DNA of 61,435 nt from an uncultured Porphyromonadaceae bacterium (GCA_947175205.1 CAMWLS010000007.1:1-61435), one strand, 5' to 3'; positions 45,168 through 53,802 are shown, counted from the first letter of the stretch. The notes: generated by a model from the sequence alone, not told the origin. A program made the numbers and translations.

Positions 45168-47435
45168 TCAGTTTATTCGTGCCACTTTCTGTACGCCGTT
45201 TATGTCGCGCAGTTTCTTTTCCAGGTCAGTCACCACTGAGACGTCAGAGACGCGGACCCACAGGTCACATTCAAAGAGTTCATTGAGTGCTTCAATGTTT
45301 ACCTTGCGGATGTCCATGGCCATGTGTGTGGTAATGAGGGAAGTGAGTTCCTGGAGTATGCCCATGCGGTCAATTCCTTCAATGCGCACATGTACGGTGA
45401 AGCGTTCAGCGGGGACAGCGGGCCATTTCACGTTCACGATGCGCGGGCCATAGCCGGCCTTGAGAACCTGGGCGCGGGGGCAGGTAAGGGCGTGAACCTC
45501 CACGCTGCCGTCATAGTTCACCCAGCCCATCACGTCATCACCGGGGATGGGATTGCAGCAGTCAGATATTACGTAATTGGGGCCGTCCGGGCCGTCAGTA
45601 AGCTCATAAACTTTCTTGGTGTCAATTTTCCGGGGAGCTGGCGGTTCTGCCTGCGTGGAGTCATCAGATTTTTTTCCCAGGCGGAGTATCTTGTTTATTA
45701 TTCCGCGGCCTGCGGATGTGTTCTGCGGCGGGGTCTCTCCGGCCTTGCGCAGCTGTGGCACCAGAAAGTCACCCAGCATTATCTCTTCTGCGCCCAGACG
45801 GTAACAGAGCTCGTCACGGTTTGCGGCGTGGTATGTTCCCAGAATCTTGGTAATCACGGGGTTGACGTCCGGAATGGCGTTGGTGCTGAGCCAGTCAGAA
45901 AGCAGCTGGCGGCCTTTGTCCAGCAGGGGCTGATGGAGGCGTCTTACAGCCTGACGGAGTCGTGTGCGTGCCTTGGCGGTCACCAGAAAGCTTTCCCACT
46001 CAGGTTGGGGTGTCTGTTTCTGTGAGGTGAGAATCTCCACCTGATCACCGCTGTTGAGTACCTGGCTGCGTGAAACCAGCTTGTGGTTCACTTTTCCGGC
46101 TATACAGTGTATGCCCAGTTCAGAGTGCAGCGCAAATGCGGCATCAAGGACTGTGGCACCGGCGGGGAGTGTGAGCAGTTCGCCCTTGGGAGTGAATACC
46201 ACTATCTCAGAGGCAAAGAGGTTTAGCTTGAGGGTGTCCAGGAAGTCTATGTCACTGGGCCCGGGGTTCTCAAGTATGTCTTTTATGGTGCGGAGCCAGA
46301 CTGTGAGCTCGCTTTCTTCCTCACCCTCACCAATCTTGTATTTCCAGTGGGCGGCAAAGCCTTTTTCAGCTATCTCATCCATGCGACGGCTGCGTATCTG
46401 TACTTCCACCCAGTTTCCGTCAGGGCCCATGACGGTGAGGTGTAGGGCGCGGTATCCGTTAGCCTTAGGAACTGAAATCCAGTCACGTGTGCGGTCAGGA
46501 TGCAGTCTGTAAAGGTCAGTTATGGCGCTGTAAATGTTCCAGCACATTTCTTTTTCACGGGCGGGGTCATCACAGTCAAAGACTATACGCATGGCGTACA
46601 GGTCATACACTTCCTCAAAGGGGACGTGTTTTGTCTGCATCTTGTTCCAGATGCTGTACACTGATTTGAGGCGGGCCTTGGCCTCATATTTGAGCCCCAT
46701 GGCGTCCAGGCGTGCGCGGATGGGAGCGGAGAAGTCAGAGTAAACGCGAGAGCGGCCTATCTCGCTTTCCTCTATTTTTTTCTGAATTTCTTCATACGCG
46801 GCTGGGTGCTCATACTTGAAACTGAGGTCTTCAAGTTCAGTTTTTATGGCAAAGAGGCCCAGACGGTGTGCCAGCGGGGCGTAAATGTACAGGGTTTCAC
46901 CGGCAATTTTGTACTGCTTGTTAGGGGCCATGGAGCCCAGGGTGCGCATGTTGTGGAGGCGGTCAGCCATCTTTATGAGTACCACGCGTATGTCCTCACT
47001 CATGGTGAGCAGGAGCTTGCGGAAGTTTTCAGCCTGTGCTGAGGCGCGGTCCCCAAAGATGCCGCCGGAAATCTTGGTAAGTCCGGACACGAGCTCAGCA
47101 ATTTTCTTTCCAAAGTGAGCCTCAATGTCTTCCACGGTGTACTCCGTGTCTTCCACCACGTCATGGAGCAGCGCGGCACAGATGCTGGTGGAGCCCAGTC
47201 CTATTTCCTGACTCACAATCTTGGCCACGGCAATGGGGTGAAGGATATACGGCTCGCCGGAGCGTCGTCGTATGCCCTTGTGAGCTTCACGTGCAAACTT
47301 AAATGCACGCTCTATAATTTCCACCTTTTTGCGGTGGTTGCTCTTTAGATAACCGTCCAGAACCTCGCGGAAGGCTTCATCCACCATCCGCTCTTCGGCC
47401 ATAGCCTGAGATTGATTTAGAGGGGTGTGAGTCAT
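45168..47435 (-). CDS. bifunctional (p)ppGpp synthetase/hydrolase (RelA/SpoT)
   Basis: Makes and degrades the stringent-response alarmone. It has about 755 residues from the ATG at 47435. The HD hydrolase keeps HDVVEDTEYTVEDIEAHFG; the synthetase has YDLYAMRIVFD, RDWISVPKANGYRALHLTV and VEVQIRSRRMDEIAEKGFAAHWKYK; TGS (LPAGATVLDAAFALHSELG) and ACT domains follow. Both active sites look intact, so it is a bifunctional Rel. The frame is open upstream to 47504, but the consensus promoter lies at 47461-47492, which excludes that start. First gene of the seven-gene operon ending at 35176. Confidence 0.94.
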   Translation of the reverse strand: MTHTPLNQSQAMAEERMVDEAFREVLDGYLKSNHRKKVEIIERAFKFAREAHKGIRRRSGEPYILHPIAVAKIVSQEIGLGSTSICAALLHDVVEDTEYTVEDIEAHFGKKIAELVSGLTKISGGIFGDRASAQAENFRKLLLTMSEDIRVVLIKMADRLHNMRTLGSMAPNKQYKIAGETLYIYAPLAHRLGLFAIKTELEDLSFKYEHPAAYEEIQKKIEESEIGRSRVYSDFSAPIRARLDAMGLKYEAKARLKSVYSIWNKMQTKHVPFEEVYDLYAMRIVFDCDDPAREKEMCWNIYSAITDLYRLHPDRTRDWISVPKANGYRALHLTVMGPDGNWVEVQIRSRRMDEIAEKGFAAHWKYKIGEGEEESELTVWLRTIKDILENPGPSDIDFLDTLKLNLFASEIVVFTPKGELLTLPAGATVLDAAFALHSELGIHCIAGKVNHKLVSRSQVLNSGDQVEILTSQKQTPQPEWESFLVTAKARTRLRQAVRRLHQPLLDKGRQLLSDWLSTNAIPDVNPVITKILGTYHAANRDELCYRLGAEEIMLGDFLVPQLRKAGETPPQNTSAGRGIINKILRLGKKSDDSTQAEPPAPRKIDTKKVYELTDGPDGPNYVISDCCNPIPGDDVMGWVNYDGSVEVHALTCPRAQVLKAGYGPRIVNVKWPAVPAERFTVHVRIEGIDRMGILQELTSLITTHMAMDIRKVNIEALNELFECDLWVRVSDVSVVTDLEKKLRDINGVQKVARIN

Positions 47436-47460
47436 GATGTATTTTATTCCAAGTAAGCCA

Positions 47461-47492
47461 CAAATATATAAAACTCCCGCAAAATAATCAAA
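47461..47492 (-). promoter_or_regulatory. Bacteroidota-type promoter of the relA-porW-porX operon
   Basis: On the minus strand TTTG (47489-47492), exactly 20 bp, then TATATTTG (47461-47468). Transcription should start near 47455, about 20 nt before the ATG at 47435. No other consensus promoter was noticed between the genes down to 35176. Confidence 0.82.
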
Positions 47493-47510
47493 CGCGCGCG
47501 TCAAATTTAA

Positions 47511-47582
47511 GACTTATAAGCCATGTGGGCCATGTGAGTCATATAAGTCATATCTGACGTATAAGTGATGAATGGCTTATAT
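47511..47582. repeat. degenerate 9-bp tandem repeat, locus C
   Basis: Eight 9-bp units: GACTTATAA, GCCATGTGG, GCCATGTGA, GTCATATAA, GTCATATCT, GACGTATAA, GTGATGAAT, GGCTTATAT. It lies just upstream of the relA promoter. On the opposite strand the units (TTATATGAC, TTATACGTC) match those of locus D. Confidence 0.82.
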
Positions 47583-47589
47583 TAAAGAA

Positions 47590-47623
47590 GGAGGATGTAC
47601 CAGGCGTGCCTGATACATCCTCC
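47590..47623 (-). terminator. terminator palindrome downstream of the 47646-48524 gene
   Basis: GGAGGATGTACCAGGC (47590-47605) pairs with 47608-47623 with one mismatch. On the minus strand it is followed by TTCTTTAAT, a weak T run. It resembles the palindrome at 14489-14526. Confidence 0.7.
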
Positions 47624-47645
47624 GGATGTCTTATGGTAATTTAAA

Positions 47646-48524
47646 TTACTTTACCAGTTCCTTAGCAACCTTGTTGCCCTGACGTACGATGTACAGACCG
47701 GCAGCGGGGTTAGCAACTTCTACGCCCTGGAGGTTGTAGTAAGTCTTGGGAGCGTTAGCATCAACAGTGATGTCCTTGATGCTGCCCATACCTTCAAGGT
47801 TCATGATAACTGTAGCGTCGCCCTGAGCTGATTCCCAGCTGATGGTGATAGTACCTTCGAAGTCATCTTCAGTTGTACCACCTTCTACGTTGTAAACCCA
47901 AACAGCTTCGTAGCAGTTTTCACCTTCTTCGGGTTCGCTTTCTACGTAGATAGTAGCGCCATCACCGGCACCGTAGTTGATTGAACCCCAGTCAGCGTCA
48001 GCAATCTTGAACATAGTTCCCATGGGAATCATGGTCTCGCCCTTGCACTCAAAGGTGTACTTGTTCTCAGAAACGCTGGTCATCTGCCAAGCTTCGTCAG
48101 AACCCCAGCCGTTCATGGCACCACGCAGATAAACGGGAGTAGCACCGGTGGGAGCGGGAGTAGTGGTAGTGAAGGTCATTGTGCTCAGGTCACCTGCAAC
48201 AACAATCTTCCAGTCACCCTTCCAGGGAGTCAGGATGTTAGCGTCGCCGTTAACAACTTCCAGAGCCTGGCCAACGTTAGTCTTGTCCAGAGAAACGAAG
48301 AGAGCGCCTGCGTTGAAAGAATCCCAGTCACCCATAGCGGTTGAGATCTTGATAGAAGTCAGGTCATTGATTTCCATGGTATAAGCGCCACCGGCCAGAG
48401 CTACTTCAAAGGGAGCATCGGGAGTCCAACCGAGGCCTTCACCTGCACCGCAAACGTACAGTGACTGAGCGTTCATTGAAACAGCGGCCATGGCAGCTGC
48501 AGCAAAAGCGTAAAATTTCTTCAT
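47646..48524 (-). CDS. secreted glycan-binding-like protein with T9SS-type C-terminus
   Basis: Exported protein of 292 residues. A signal peptide (MKKFYAFAAAAMAAVSMNA, cut before QSL) is followed by a beta-rich N-terminal part (~20-125), then a segment PVYLRGAMNGWGSDEAWQM (~130-150) that resembles starch-binding or SusE/SusF-type modules, and an acidic loop. The last 30 residues (KTYYNLQGVEVANPAAGLYIV, then RQGNKVAKELVK) are a T9SS type A-like sorting end. A perfect promoter and a terminator frame it as a single-gene unit. Its restricted codon choice, like gap, suggests high expression. No enzyme motif is seen; the function is not assigned. Confidence 0.72.
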   Translation of the reverse strand: MKKFYAFAAAAMAAVSMNAQSLYVCGAGEGLGWTPDAPFEVALAGGAYTMEINDLTSIKISTAMGDWDSFNAGALFVSLDKTNVGQALEVVNGDANILTPWKGDWKIVVAGDLSTMTFTTTTPAPTGATPVYLRGAMNGWGSDEAWQMTSVSENKYTFECKGETMIPMGTMFKIADADWGSINYGAGDGATIYVESEPEEGENCYEAVWVYNVEGGTTEDDFEGTITISWESAQGDATVIMNLEGMGSIKDITVDANAPKTYYNLQGVEVANPAAGLYIVRQGNKVAKELVK

Positions 48525-48619
48525 ACTTAAGTAATGATAAGGTTAAAATAATATTAATAAAAAATGTATTAGCAAGGTAAGAAGCATGCTCCGCGCTTAT
48601 GGTGGGGCATATTTTGCAG

Positions 48620-48650
48620 CAAAAGTATGAATATTTTTTGCAGGCGCAAA
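48620..48650 (-). promoter_or_regulatory. Bacteroidota-type promoter of the 47646-48524 gene
   Basis: On the minus strand TTTG (48647-48650), 19-bp spacer, TACTTTTG (48620-48627). Transcription would start near 48613, with a leader of about 90 nt. Confidence 0.78.
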
Positions 48651-48710
48651 AATATTTTTGTGGAATTTTATGATTTATGTTAAAGAACATATTTTTTTGC
48701 TCAAAAAAGT

Positions 48711-48743
48711 ACGGTGCGCACTCCCGTGTGGGAGTCGCACCGT
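48711..48743 (-). terminator. rho-independent terminator of the 48781-51924 gene
   Basis: A 14-bp stem (ACGGTGCG and ACTCCC with their complements, one bulged base) with a 4-nt loop. On the minus strand it is followed by ACTTTTTTG. Confidence 0.88.
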
Positions 48744-48780
48744 GCATTATATTCAGGGAATTATTATCCGGGGTGTATTA

Positions 48781-51700
48781 TCAGCGGATAACAATCTTTG
48801 CTGAGCGGGCGGGTGTGTTCACCAGGTAAACGCCGGGCTCAAGTGTGCAAGTGAAGGTGTCATCAGCCACGCCGCTGTTAACCAGGGCACCGCTTACGTT
48901 GTAAACGTTTACGGTCTGGCCGCTTACGCCGGTGACGGTGAGAGTACGGTCGCTGATGAGGATGCTTACGTTGTCTGAGTCAACGGCAACATCTGAGATG
49001 CTGACTGCAGCGCGAGAGTCCACGCGAACGTCATCCAGCAGGAAGGGCTTGATGTTGTTTCCGGCTTCTATGGTCATGCCCACAGAAACTTTCTTACCTT
49101 CATAAGCGCTCATGGGAACTATGAGCTGCTGCCAGCCGGTGTAGGGCTCGTTGGCAAGGTTGAGGACGTGGATGGGATGTTCCTCACCGTTGTCATTTAC
49201 AAATACGGTGATGATGTCATCAGCAGATACGGCAACGTTGTAGTAGAAGCTGAGAACGGGATCATGAACGCCTGCAATTTCAATCTTTGAAGAGCGGATG
49301 GTGGCTGAGAGACCGGGGAGGATGGATGCAAATTCCATCATGTCATCTCCGTCAAGGCTGTAAACGTACTGTCCGTCCACCAGGGCGCGGTTGTTAGATG
49401 TGAGGTACCAGAAGCCGTACATGCTTTGGTTCTGGGTTACCCAACCGTCAGGACCGTTACCGCCGAAGCTTTCAACGTAAGGAATTTCAAAAGCGTAACC
49501 CACGGCAACGGTGTTTGAAACAACGCCTTCTTCTGCGCGGCCGTGTTCATTGTCAGCGTAAAGCATGAAGTTAACGTGTCCGTAAACCTCGGGTTCGCAA
49601 ACGCGGGCCTTGAGTGAGGTGCCCTTGAGGCCTTCAATGATGACGTCGCCGTCAACGGTGCAGAGGGTGTAAGTCACCAGGTCTTCATGCTGCACTTTTC
49701 CGTGGATGTCTTTTGCGGGAGTCCACTCAATGAGTACTTCACCGTCATTCTCAGTTTCTTTAACCTTGAGTGAAGAGGGTGATTTAACAGCATATACGCC
49801 TACGTATGCGCTTGCATAAGTAGATGCACCGCGGCCTTCAGCGTTGCTGGCTGAGCTTGAGTATTCATAGATGGCGCTGGCGGGAACATTGTCAGTGAAG
49901 GTGTATGTCTCACCGGGAACAACGTTTTCAAATGCTGCCACCATATTGCCCTGACGTGAGATTTCAAGACCGGTGAGCGCGGTGAGTTCGTTTCCTTCAA
50001 TGTCCACAGTGGGAGCGGTAACTGTGATGGCCACCTTGCTGAAACCGTCAGCATCAGGCACAAGGGTCAGGGCGGTGGGAGCGCCGGGAGCGCTGCCGCT
50101 GGTGGGGGCTATGAACTCAATGTCATCAATAGCCAGCTGGTAGCCCTTGTCAGAGCAAGAGTGGAAGCAGATGTAGTAAAGGCCGTCTTCAGGAACAGAT
50201 ACAAAGCAGCTCTCGCGTACTTTGTCAGCTGAGGTGAAGGCGTTGGAAACGGTGTGGCGTTCCATAACCACGGTGTTGAGACCTTCCACGGTGGGTTCTG
50301 TACCCAGAAGGATTTCCAGGTCATCAGGGTTCTCAGGGTAGTAAGTACCGGTGAAGTAAGAAAGCTGATACTGCTTGCCGGCCTGGAGCTTGATGCCGGG
50401 AGTGATGAGGTATTCATCTTTGGGGGCATTGGTCATACGGGTCTTGGCCGCCTTGTCAATCCAGTACCATGTGCAACCGTCGTGGTTGCCGTCAATGACC
50501 TGCATGGCACCCAGACCAACGGCGTAGTCATCAAATGTCATCACGTAAGGAGGATTGATATAGCCAATGCTCTGTGATTCTGTTTTAGCGCCGGTGGAGA
50601 CGGCGGTACCGTTCATGGCGTAAACTACGTAGTATACGTCAGTGGGCTGGTCAGGATTATAGGTGTCAGTGTACTTTGATGACTTGGTGCTGTTGCAAAC
50701 CACGGTGTTGTCCGGCATACGTACCACGCGGTAAGTGAGCTTGGAGCGTGAGATGGTCTTGCCGTCCACGGTGTAACCCACGCCCTTCCAGGTGATGGTG
50801 TTGTCATTACCTGAGCGTGTGAACTTAACTTCTGCGGGAGCAAAGGGAGCTGCAGTACCGGCATATGCGGTAACGCGAGCCTCGGGTGTGGTGGCGGAGC
50901 CGTCAGTTGCTGAAACGGCTATGGTGTGGAAGCCGTCAGTAAGGTCAGCAAGGTTTACAGTAACTGTTTCACCGGGCTGAGCCTGTGCAGAAGCCACTTC
51001 CTGGTCATCAATCTTCACTGTGTAAGTGAGCTGGCTGAGGGGTATGGAACGGAAAGTGGTTTCGGGCAGAGTGAACTTAACTGTAGCTGCGGCTGGGTTG
51101 CCCAGGTCAGCCACCATGTCAGTGATGTATTTTGCGCTTGTAGCTGCGGGATGGAATACCACCATGCCGTCCATGCCCTGGTTGGGAGAGATGGCACCTA
51201 CAGTGGTTGCGGCTGCGGTAGCGGGGTTAACGGTGTAGAGAACGTCCGGATTGCCGGCAGTACCGCGAACCAGAAGGTAGAAAAGTCCGGCGGCAGATGA
51301 GTATGTACCGGTTGAGCCCTCTGTAACGGTGAGGCCGGTGCTACCGACTTCTGTTTCTGCGTAAGTCTGAGTGTTAATCTTCATCAGCTTTCCGTCAGTG
51401 TTGATGGACAGCAGATCTTCTCCCACCATGTGCATGGCCACATAGGGGGCCTGCAGGTTTGTCTTATATTCATATGTAAGACGGGTGGCATTGAACAGGT
51501 ACAGTTCAGCACCGGTGGGTGAGATTATTGAGGCGAAAACGTCATCAGCGGTCTCAACACCGGTTGCGGCAGCATAAGCGGTTCCGGCAATGGGTGTGGT
51601 GCTTCCAAGATAGTTTACGCTGCCCACCTTACCCATGTCATTGAGAGAGATGCTTTGCTGGAGGGCAGTGTTCATGCCCAGGAAGGTGGATACGGAAGAG

Positions 51701-51924
51701 AAGAAATAGGTGTTGTTGTTCAGGAGAACCGCACCGCCGTTGGCGTGTAGTTCCTGGTTGGATTCCAGGAGCTGGAGTCCGCCGGATGTGCTGGACAGAC
51801 TGTAAAGCCCATGCTCTCCGTTAATGGTACCTGTCATGTAAAGGTTAACCGCGGGGTTGCCGATTTGCGCGGCGGCACTGAGTCCCATGGCGGTCAGGGC
51901 ACCAAAAAGTAGAAACTTTTTCAT
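48781..51924 (-). CDS. large secreted protein with choice-of-anchor J domains and T9SS-type C-terminus
   Basis: Exported protein of 1047 residues from the ATG at 51924 (signal peptide MKKFLLFGALTAMGLSAAAQ). The first 300 residues have beta-propeller-like character. Fibronectin-like domains and two choice-of-anchor J (cleaved-adhesin-like) modules follow; the first begins at PPYVMTFDDYAVG and ends at QLAIDDIEF, the second runs from EIPYVESFGGNGPDGW to FLLDDVRVD. The C-terminus (VNVYNVSGALVNSG, LEPGVYLVNTPARSAKIVI) is a T9SS type A-like sorting domain. Probably a surface adhesin-like protein; ligand unknown. The frame continues upstream to 52035 through the 9-bp repeat and promoter region and is not used. 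Confidence 0.82.
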   Translation of the reverse strand: MKKFLLFGALTAMGLSAAAQIGNPAVNLYMTGTINGEHGLYSLSSTSGGLQLLESNQELHANGGAVLLNNNTYFFSSVSTFLGMNTALQQSISLNDMGKVGSVNYLGSTTPIAGTAYAAATGVETADDVFASIISPTGAELYLFNATRLTYEYKTNLQAPYVAMHMVGEDLLSINTDGKLMKINTQTYAETEVGSTGLTVTEGSTGTYSSAAGLFYLLVRGTAGNPDVLYTVNPATAAATTVGAISPNQGMDGMVVFHPAATSAKYITDMVADLGNPAAATVKFTLPETTFRSIPLSQLTYTVKIDDQEVASAQAQPGETVTVNLADLTDGFHTIAVSATDGSATTPEARVTAYAGTAAPFAPAEVKFTRSGNDNTITWKGVGYTVDGKTISRSKLTYRVVRMPDNTVVCNSTKSSKYTDTYNPDQPTDVYYVVYAMNGTAVSTGAKTESQSIGYINPPYVMTFDDYAVGLGAMQVIDGNHDGCTWYWIDKAAKTRMTNAPKDEYLITPGIKLQAGKQYQLSYFTGTYYPENPDDLEILLGTEPTVEGLNTVVMERHTVSNAFTSADKVRESCFVSVPEDGLYYICFHSCSDKGYQLAIDDIEFIAPTSGSAPGAPTALTLVPDADGFSKVAITVTAPTVDIEGNELTALTGLEISRQGNMVAAFENVVPGETYTFTDNVPASAIYEYSSSASNAEGRGASTYASAYVGVYAVKSPSSLKVKETENDGEVLIEWTPAKDIHGKVQHEDLVTYTLCTVDGDVIIEGLKGTSLKARVCEPEVYGHVNFMLYADNEHGRAEEGVVSNTVAVGYAFEIPYVESFGGNGPDGWVTQNQSMYGFWYLTSNNRALVDGQYVYSLDGDDMMEFASILPGLSATIRSSKIEIAGVHDPVLSFYYNVAVSADDIITVFVNDNGEEHPIHVLNLANEPYTGWQQLIVPMSAYEGKKVSVGMTIEAGNNIKPFLLDDVRVDSRAAVSISDVAVDSDNVSILISDRTLTVTGVSGQTVNVYNVSGALVNSGVADDTFTCTLEPGVYLVNTPARSAKIVIR

Positions 51925-51970
51925 ACGTTGGGAATAGATTAGTGATATATAATTGATTAAATTTTTGTCA

Positions 51971-51997
51971 GAATGCTCAGAGTGCTCAGAGTGCACG
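51971..51997. repeat. 9-bp tandem repeat, locus E
   Basis: Three units: GAATGCTCA, GAGTGCTCA, GAGTGCACG. It lies in the predicted leader of the 48781-51924 gene, abutting the -7 element at 51998. It has the same period as loci A-D but a different sequence. Confidence 0.7.
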
Positions 51998-52005
51998 CAA
52001 ATATA
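51998..52005 (-). promoter_or_regulatory. -7 element of the 48781-51924 gene
   Basis: TATATTTG on the minus strand matches TAnnTTTG; the leader would be about 65 nt and include the 9-bp repeat. The -33 position lacks TTTG. Confidence 0.55.
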
Positions 52006-52022
52006 TGTTTTTTTTTTCATAG

Positions 52023-52053
52023 TTTGTATTACCATGAATTATTTTTAACTTTG
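52023..52053 (+). promoter_or_regulatory. Bacteroidota-type promoter of the spmAB fusion gene
   Basis: TTTG (52023-52026), 19-bp spacer, TAACTTTG (52046-52053). Transcription would start near 52060 and the ATG at 52077 follows. The longer frame beginning at 52053 lies within the promoter. Confidence 0.8.
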
Positions 52054-52076
52054 TGCCACAATTTTTCCTATTTATT

Positions 52077-53309
52077 ATGGCACTTAATTATATCTGGGCG
52101 GCATTTTTCCTTATAGCCTTTGTGGCGGCGGTGTGCGTAACAGTCTTCACCGGTGATATGACTGTGTGGTCACGTATGATGAACGCCACATTTACCTCTG
52201 CGGGAACGGCATTTGAGATTTCGCTGGGCCTGACCGGTGTGCTGGCGCTGTGGATGGGGCTGATGCGTATAGGTCAGGAGGGGGGAATCATAAACTTTTT
52301 CGGGCGCATGGTTAGTCCTCTCTTTACCCGTCTTTTCCCGGGAGTGCCCAAGGGGCATCCGGCCATGGGTTCCATATTTATGAATGTGAGTGCCAATATG
52401 TTAGGTCTGGATAATGCAGCCACTCCGCTGGGCCTGCAGGCCATGAAGGAGCTTCAGGAACTGAACCCGAAAAAGGATACGGCCACTGATGCCATGATAA
52501 TGTTTCTGGTGCTGAATGCCTCCGGACTGTGTTTTATTCCCATTTCCATAATGATGTATCGTGCTCAGGCCGGTGCAGCTAACCCTACGGATGTCTTTCT
52601 GCCCATCCTGCTTGCCACGTTCATAAGCACGCTGGTGGGTATTATAGCTCTGTGCCTTAAGCAGCGCATAAGGCTTCTGGACCCGGTGCTTCTGGCGTGG
52701 CTGGGAGGAATGTTTGCTTTCATAGCCGGAATAGTGGTGTTTTTCACCACACTGCCTCAGGAGAAGGTGGAGCTTTACAGCGGCTTTGTGGCAAACTCGC
52801 TGCTGATGCTGGTTATAGTGAGCTTCCTGGTGGCGGGCATGAGGCGTAAGGTAAATGTTTACGGGGCGTTCATTGAGGGTGCCAAGGATGGTTTCCGCAC
52901 GGCTGTCACCATAATTCCGTATCTGGTGGCCATACTGGTGGCCATAGGTATTTTCCGTGCCTCCGGTGCCATGGATGTGCTTACTCAGTGGCTTACCGCA
53001 GGGGTTAATGCCCTGGGTATGGACAGCGGATGGGTGGAGGCGCTGCCCACGGCGCTTATGAAGCCTCTGAGTGGAAGCGGGAGCCGCGGACTGATGATTG
53101 ACCTGATGAGTATTCACGGGGCTGACGCCTTTGTGTCACGTGTGAGCGCGGCCATCCAGGGCAGCACTGACACCATGTTTTATGTGCTGGCAGTTTACTT
53201 TGGCAGCGTGGGGGTAAGGCGCACACGCTATGCGGTGACATACGCCCTGCTGGCAGATATCACCGGCTCTGTGGCCGGAATAGTGGCGGCTTATATATTC
53301 TTTAGTTAA
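52077..53309 (+). CDS. SpmA-SpmB fusion (nucleoside recognition/gate domain) membrane protein
   Basis: Polytopic membrane protein of 410 residues. The N-terminal half resembles spore maturation protein SpmA (GTAFEISLGLTGVLALWMGLMRIGQEGG, SANMLGLDNAATPLGLQAMKELQ) and the C-terminal half resembles SpmB (GAKDGFRTAVTIIPYLVAILVAIGIFRASGA, PTALMKPLSGSGSRGLM, QGSTDTMFYVLAVYFGSVGVRRTRYA). Such fusions are usual in non-sporulating Bacteroidota. The family carries the nucleoside-recognition gate domain, but its substrate is not known. Single gene with its own promoter. Confidence 0.88.
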   Translation: MALNYIWAAFFLIAFVAAVCVTVFTGDMTVWSRMMNATFTSAGTAFEISLGLTGVLALWMGLMRIGQEGGIINFFGRMVSPLFTRLFPGVPKGHPAMGSIFMNVSANMLGLDNAATPLGLQAMKELQELNPKKDTATDAMIMFLVLNASGLCFIPISIMMYRAQAGAANPTDVFLPILLATFISTLVGIIALCLKQRIRLLDPVLLAWLGGMFAFIAGIVVFFTTLPQEKVELYSGFVANSLLMLVIVSFLVAGMRRKVNVYGAFIEGAKDGFRTAVTIIPYLVAILVAIGIFRASGAMDVLTQWLTAGVNALGMDSGWVEALPTALMKPLSGSGSRGLMIDLMSIHGADAFVSRVSAAIQGSTDTMFYVLAVYFGSVGVRRTRYAVTYALLADITGSVAGIVAAYIFFS

Positions 53310-53322
53310 GACGCAGTTCCCG

Positions 53323-53346
53323 GCGTTAGCCAATATTGGGGAACGG
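53323..53346. repeat. 24-bp intergenic motif, copy 2
   Basis: Shares GCGTTAGCC followed by AATATTGGGGAACGG with 27287-27310 (21 of 24 identical). It lies between the convergent spmAB and 53392-53802 genes, where GTTCCC (53317-53322) could also pair with GGGAAC inside the motif. Confidence 0.6.
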
Positions 53347-53391
53347 CTATCTAAGGTGAGGGGATTAACCTTATGCCTTGGTTAAGGGGTT

Positions 53392-53802
53392 TTAGCCTAA
53401 GACAATGTAAATGACCGCTATGTAGGCGGCCAGAACCACAAAGAGCACCAGGCCTGCAATGAAGGAGGCTATGGCTGTGTTGCGCCATGCACCACGGGGC
53501 ATACGCATGCCAATGAGTGCGCACACCACTGTAAGTACGCTGATGCCTAATGACCAGAAGCCTGATGAGGGGGTGGGAATTACCAGCGCAAACCACGCGC
53601 ACAGGGCAAGCACAAGGGCTGCCAGTGCAAACCATCGGCGGGGGTAGGACCGGAAGGTGCTTTCTTTGGCAGTGCTGTTTACAGTTTCTGCGGCGGCTGA
53701 TGTTTCAGCTGGTGCCGCTGTGGTGAGAGGAGTGTTTTCCGGAGCCTGTTGCTGAGCGCTCAGGGTGTCAGTTATGTTTTTTTTGTCAAGGTCTTTTTCC
53801 AT
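53392..53802 (-). CDS. small membrane protein of unknown function
   Basis: Not recognised. It has 136 residues: a polar Ala/Thr/Glu-rich cytoplasmic N-terminus to about residue 55, then three hydrophobic helices (about 58-76, 80-98 and 108-133). The pattern resembles DUF4190-like small membrane proteins, but I cannot confirm membership. Convergent with the SpmA-SpmB gene. The 285 bp upstream (53803-54087) contain no recognisable gene or consensus promoter. Confidence 0.65.
   Translation of the reverse strand: MEKDLDKKNITDTLSAQQQAPENTPLTTAAPAETSAAAETVNSTAKESTFRSYPRRWFALAALVLALCAWFALVIPTPSSGFWSLGISVLTVVCALIGMRMPRGAWRNTAIASFIAGLVLFVVLAAYIAVIYIVLG

Noticed and set aside
47436-47504. N-terminal extension of RelA/SpoT to an upstream start
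   Set aside because: The extension covers the consensus promoter (47461-47492) and would begin upstream of the transcription start.
51925-52035. N-terminal extension of the choice-of-anchor J protein
   Set aside because: It runs through the 9-bp repeat and the -7 element, and a standard signal peptide begins at the ATG at 51924.
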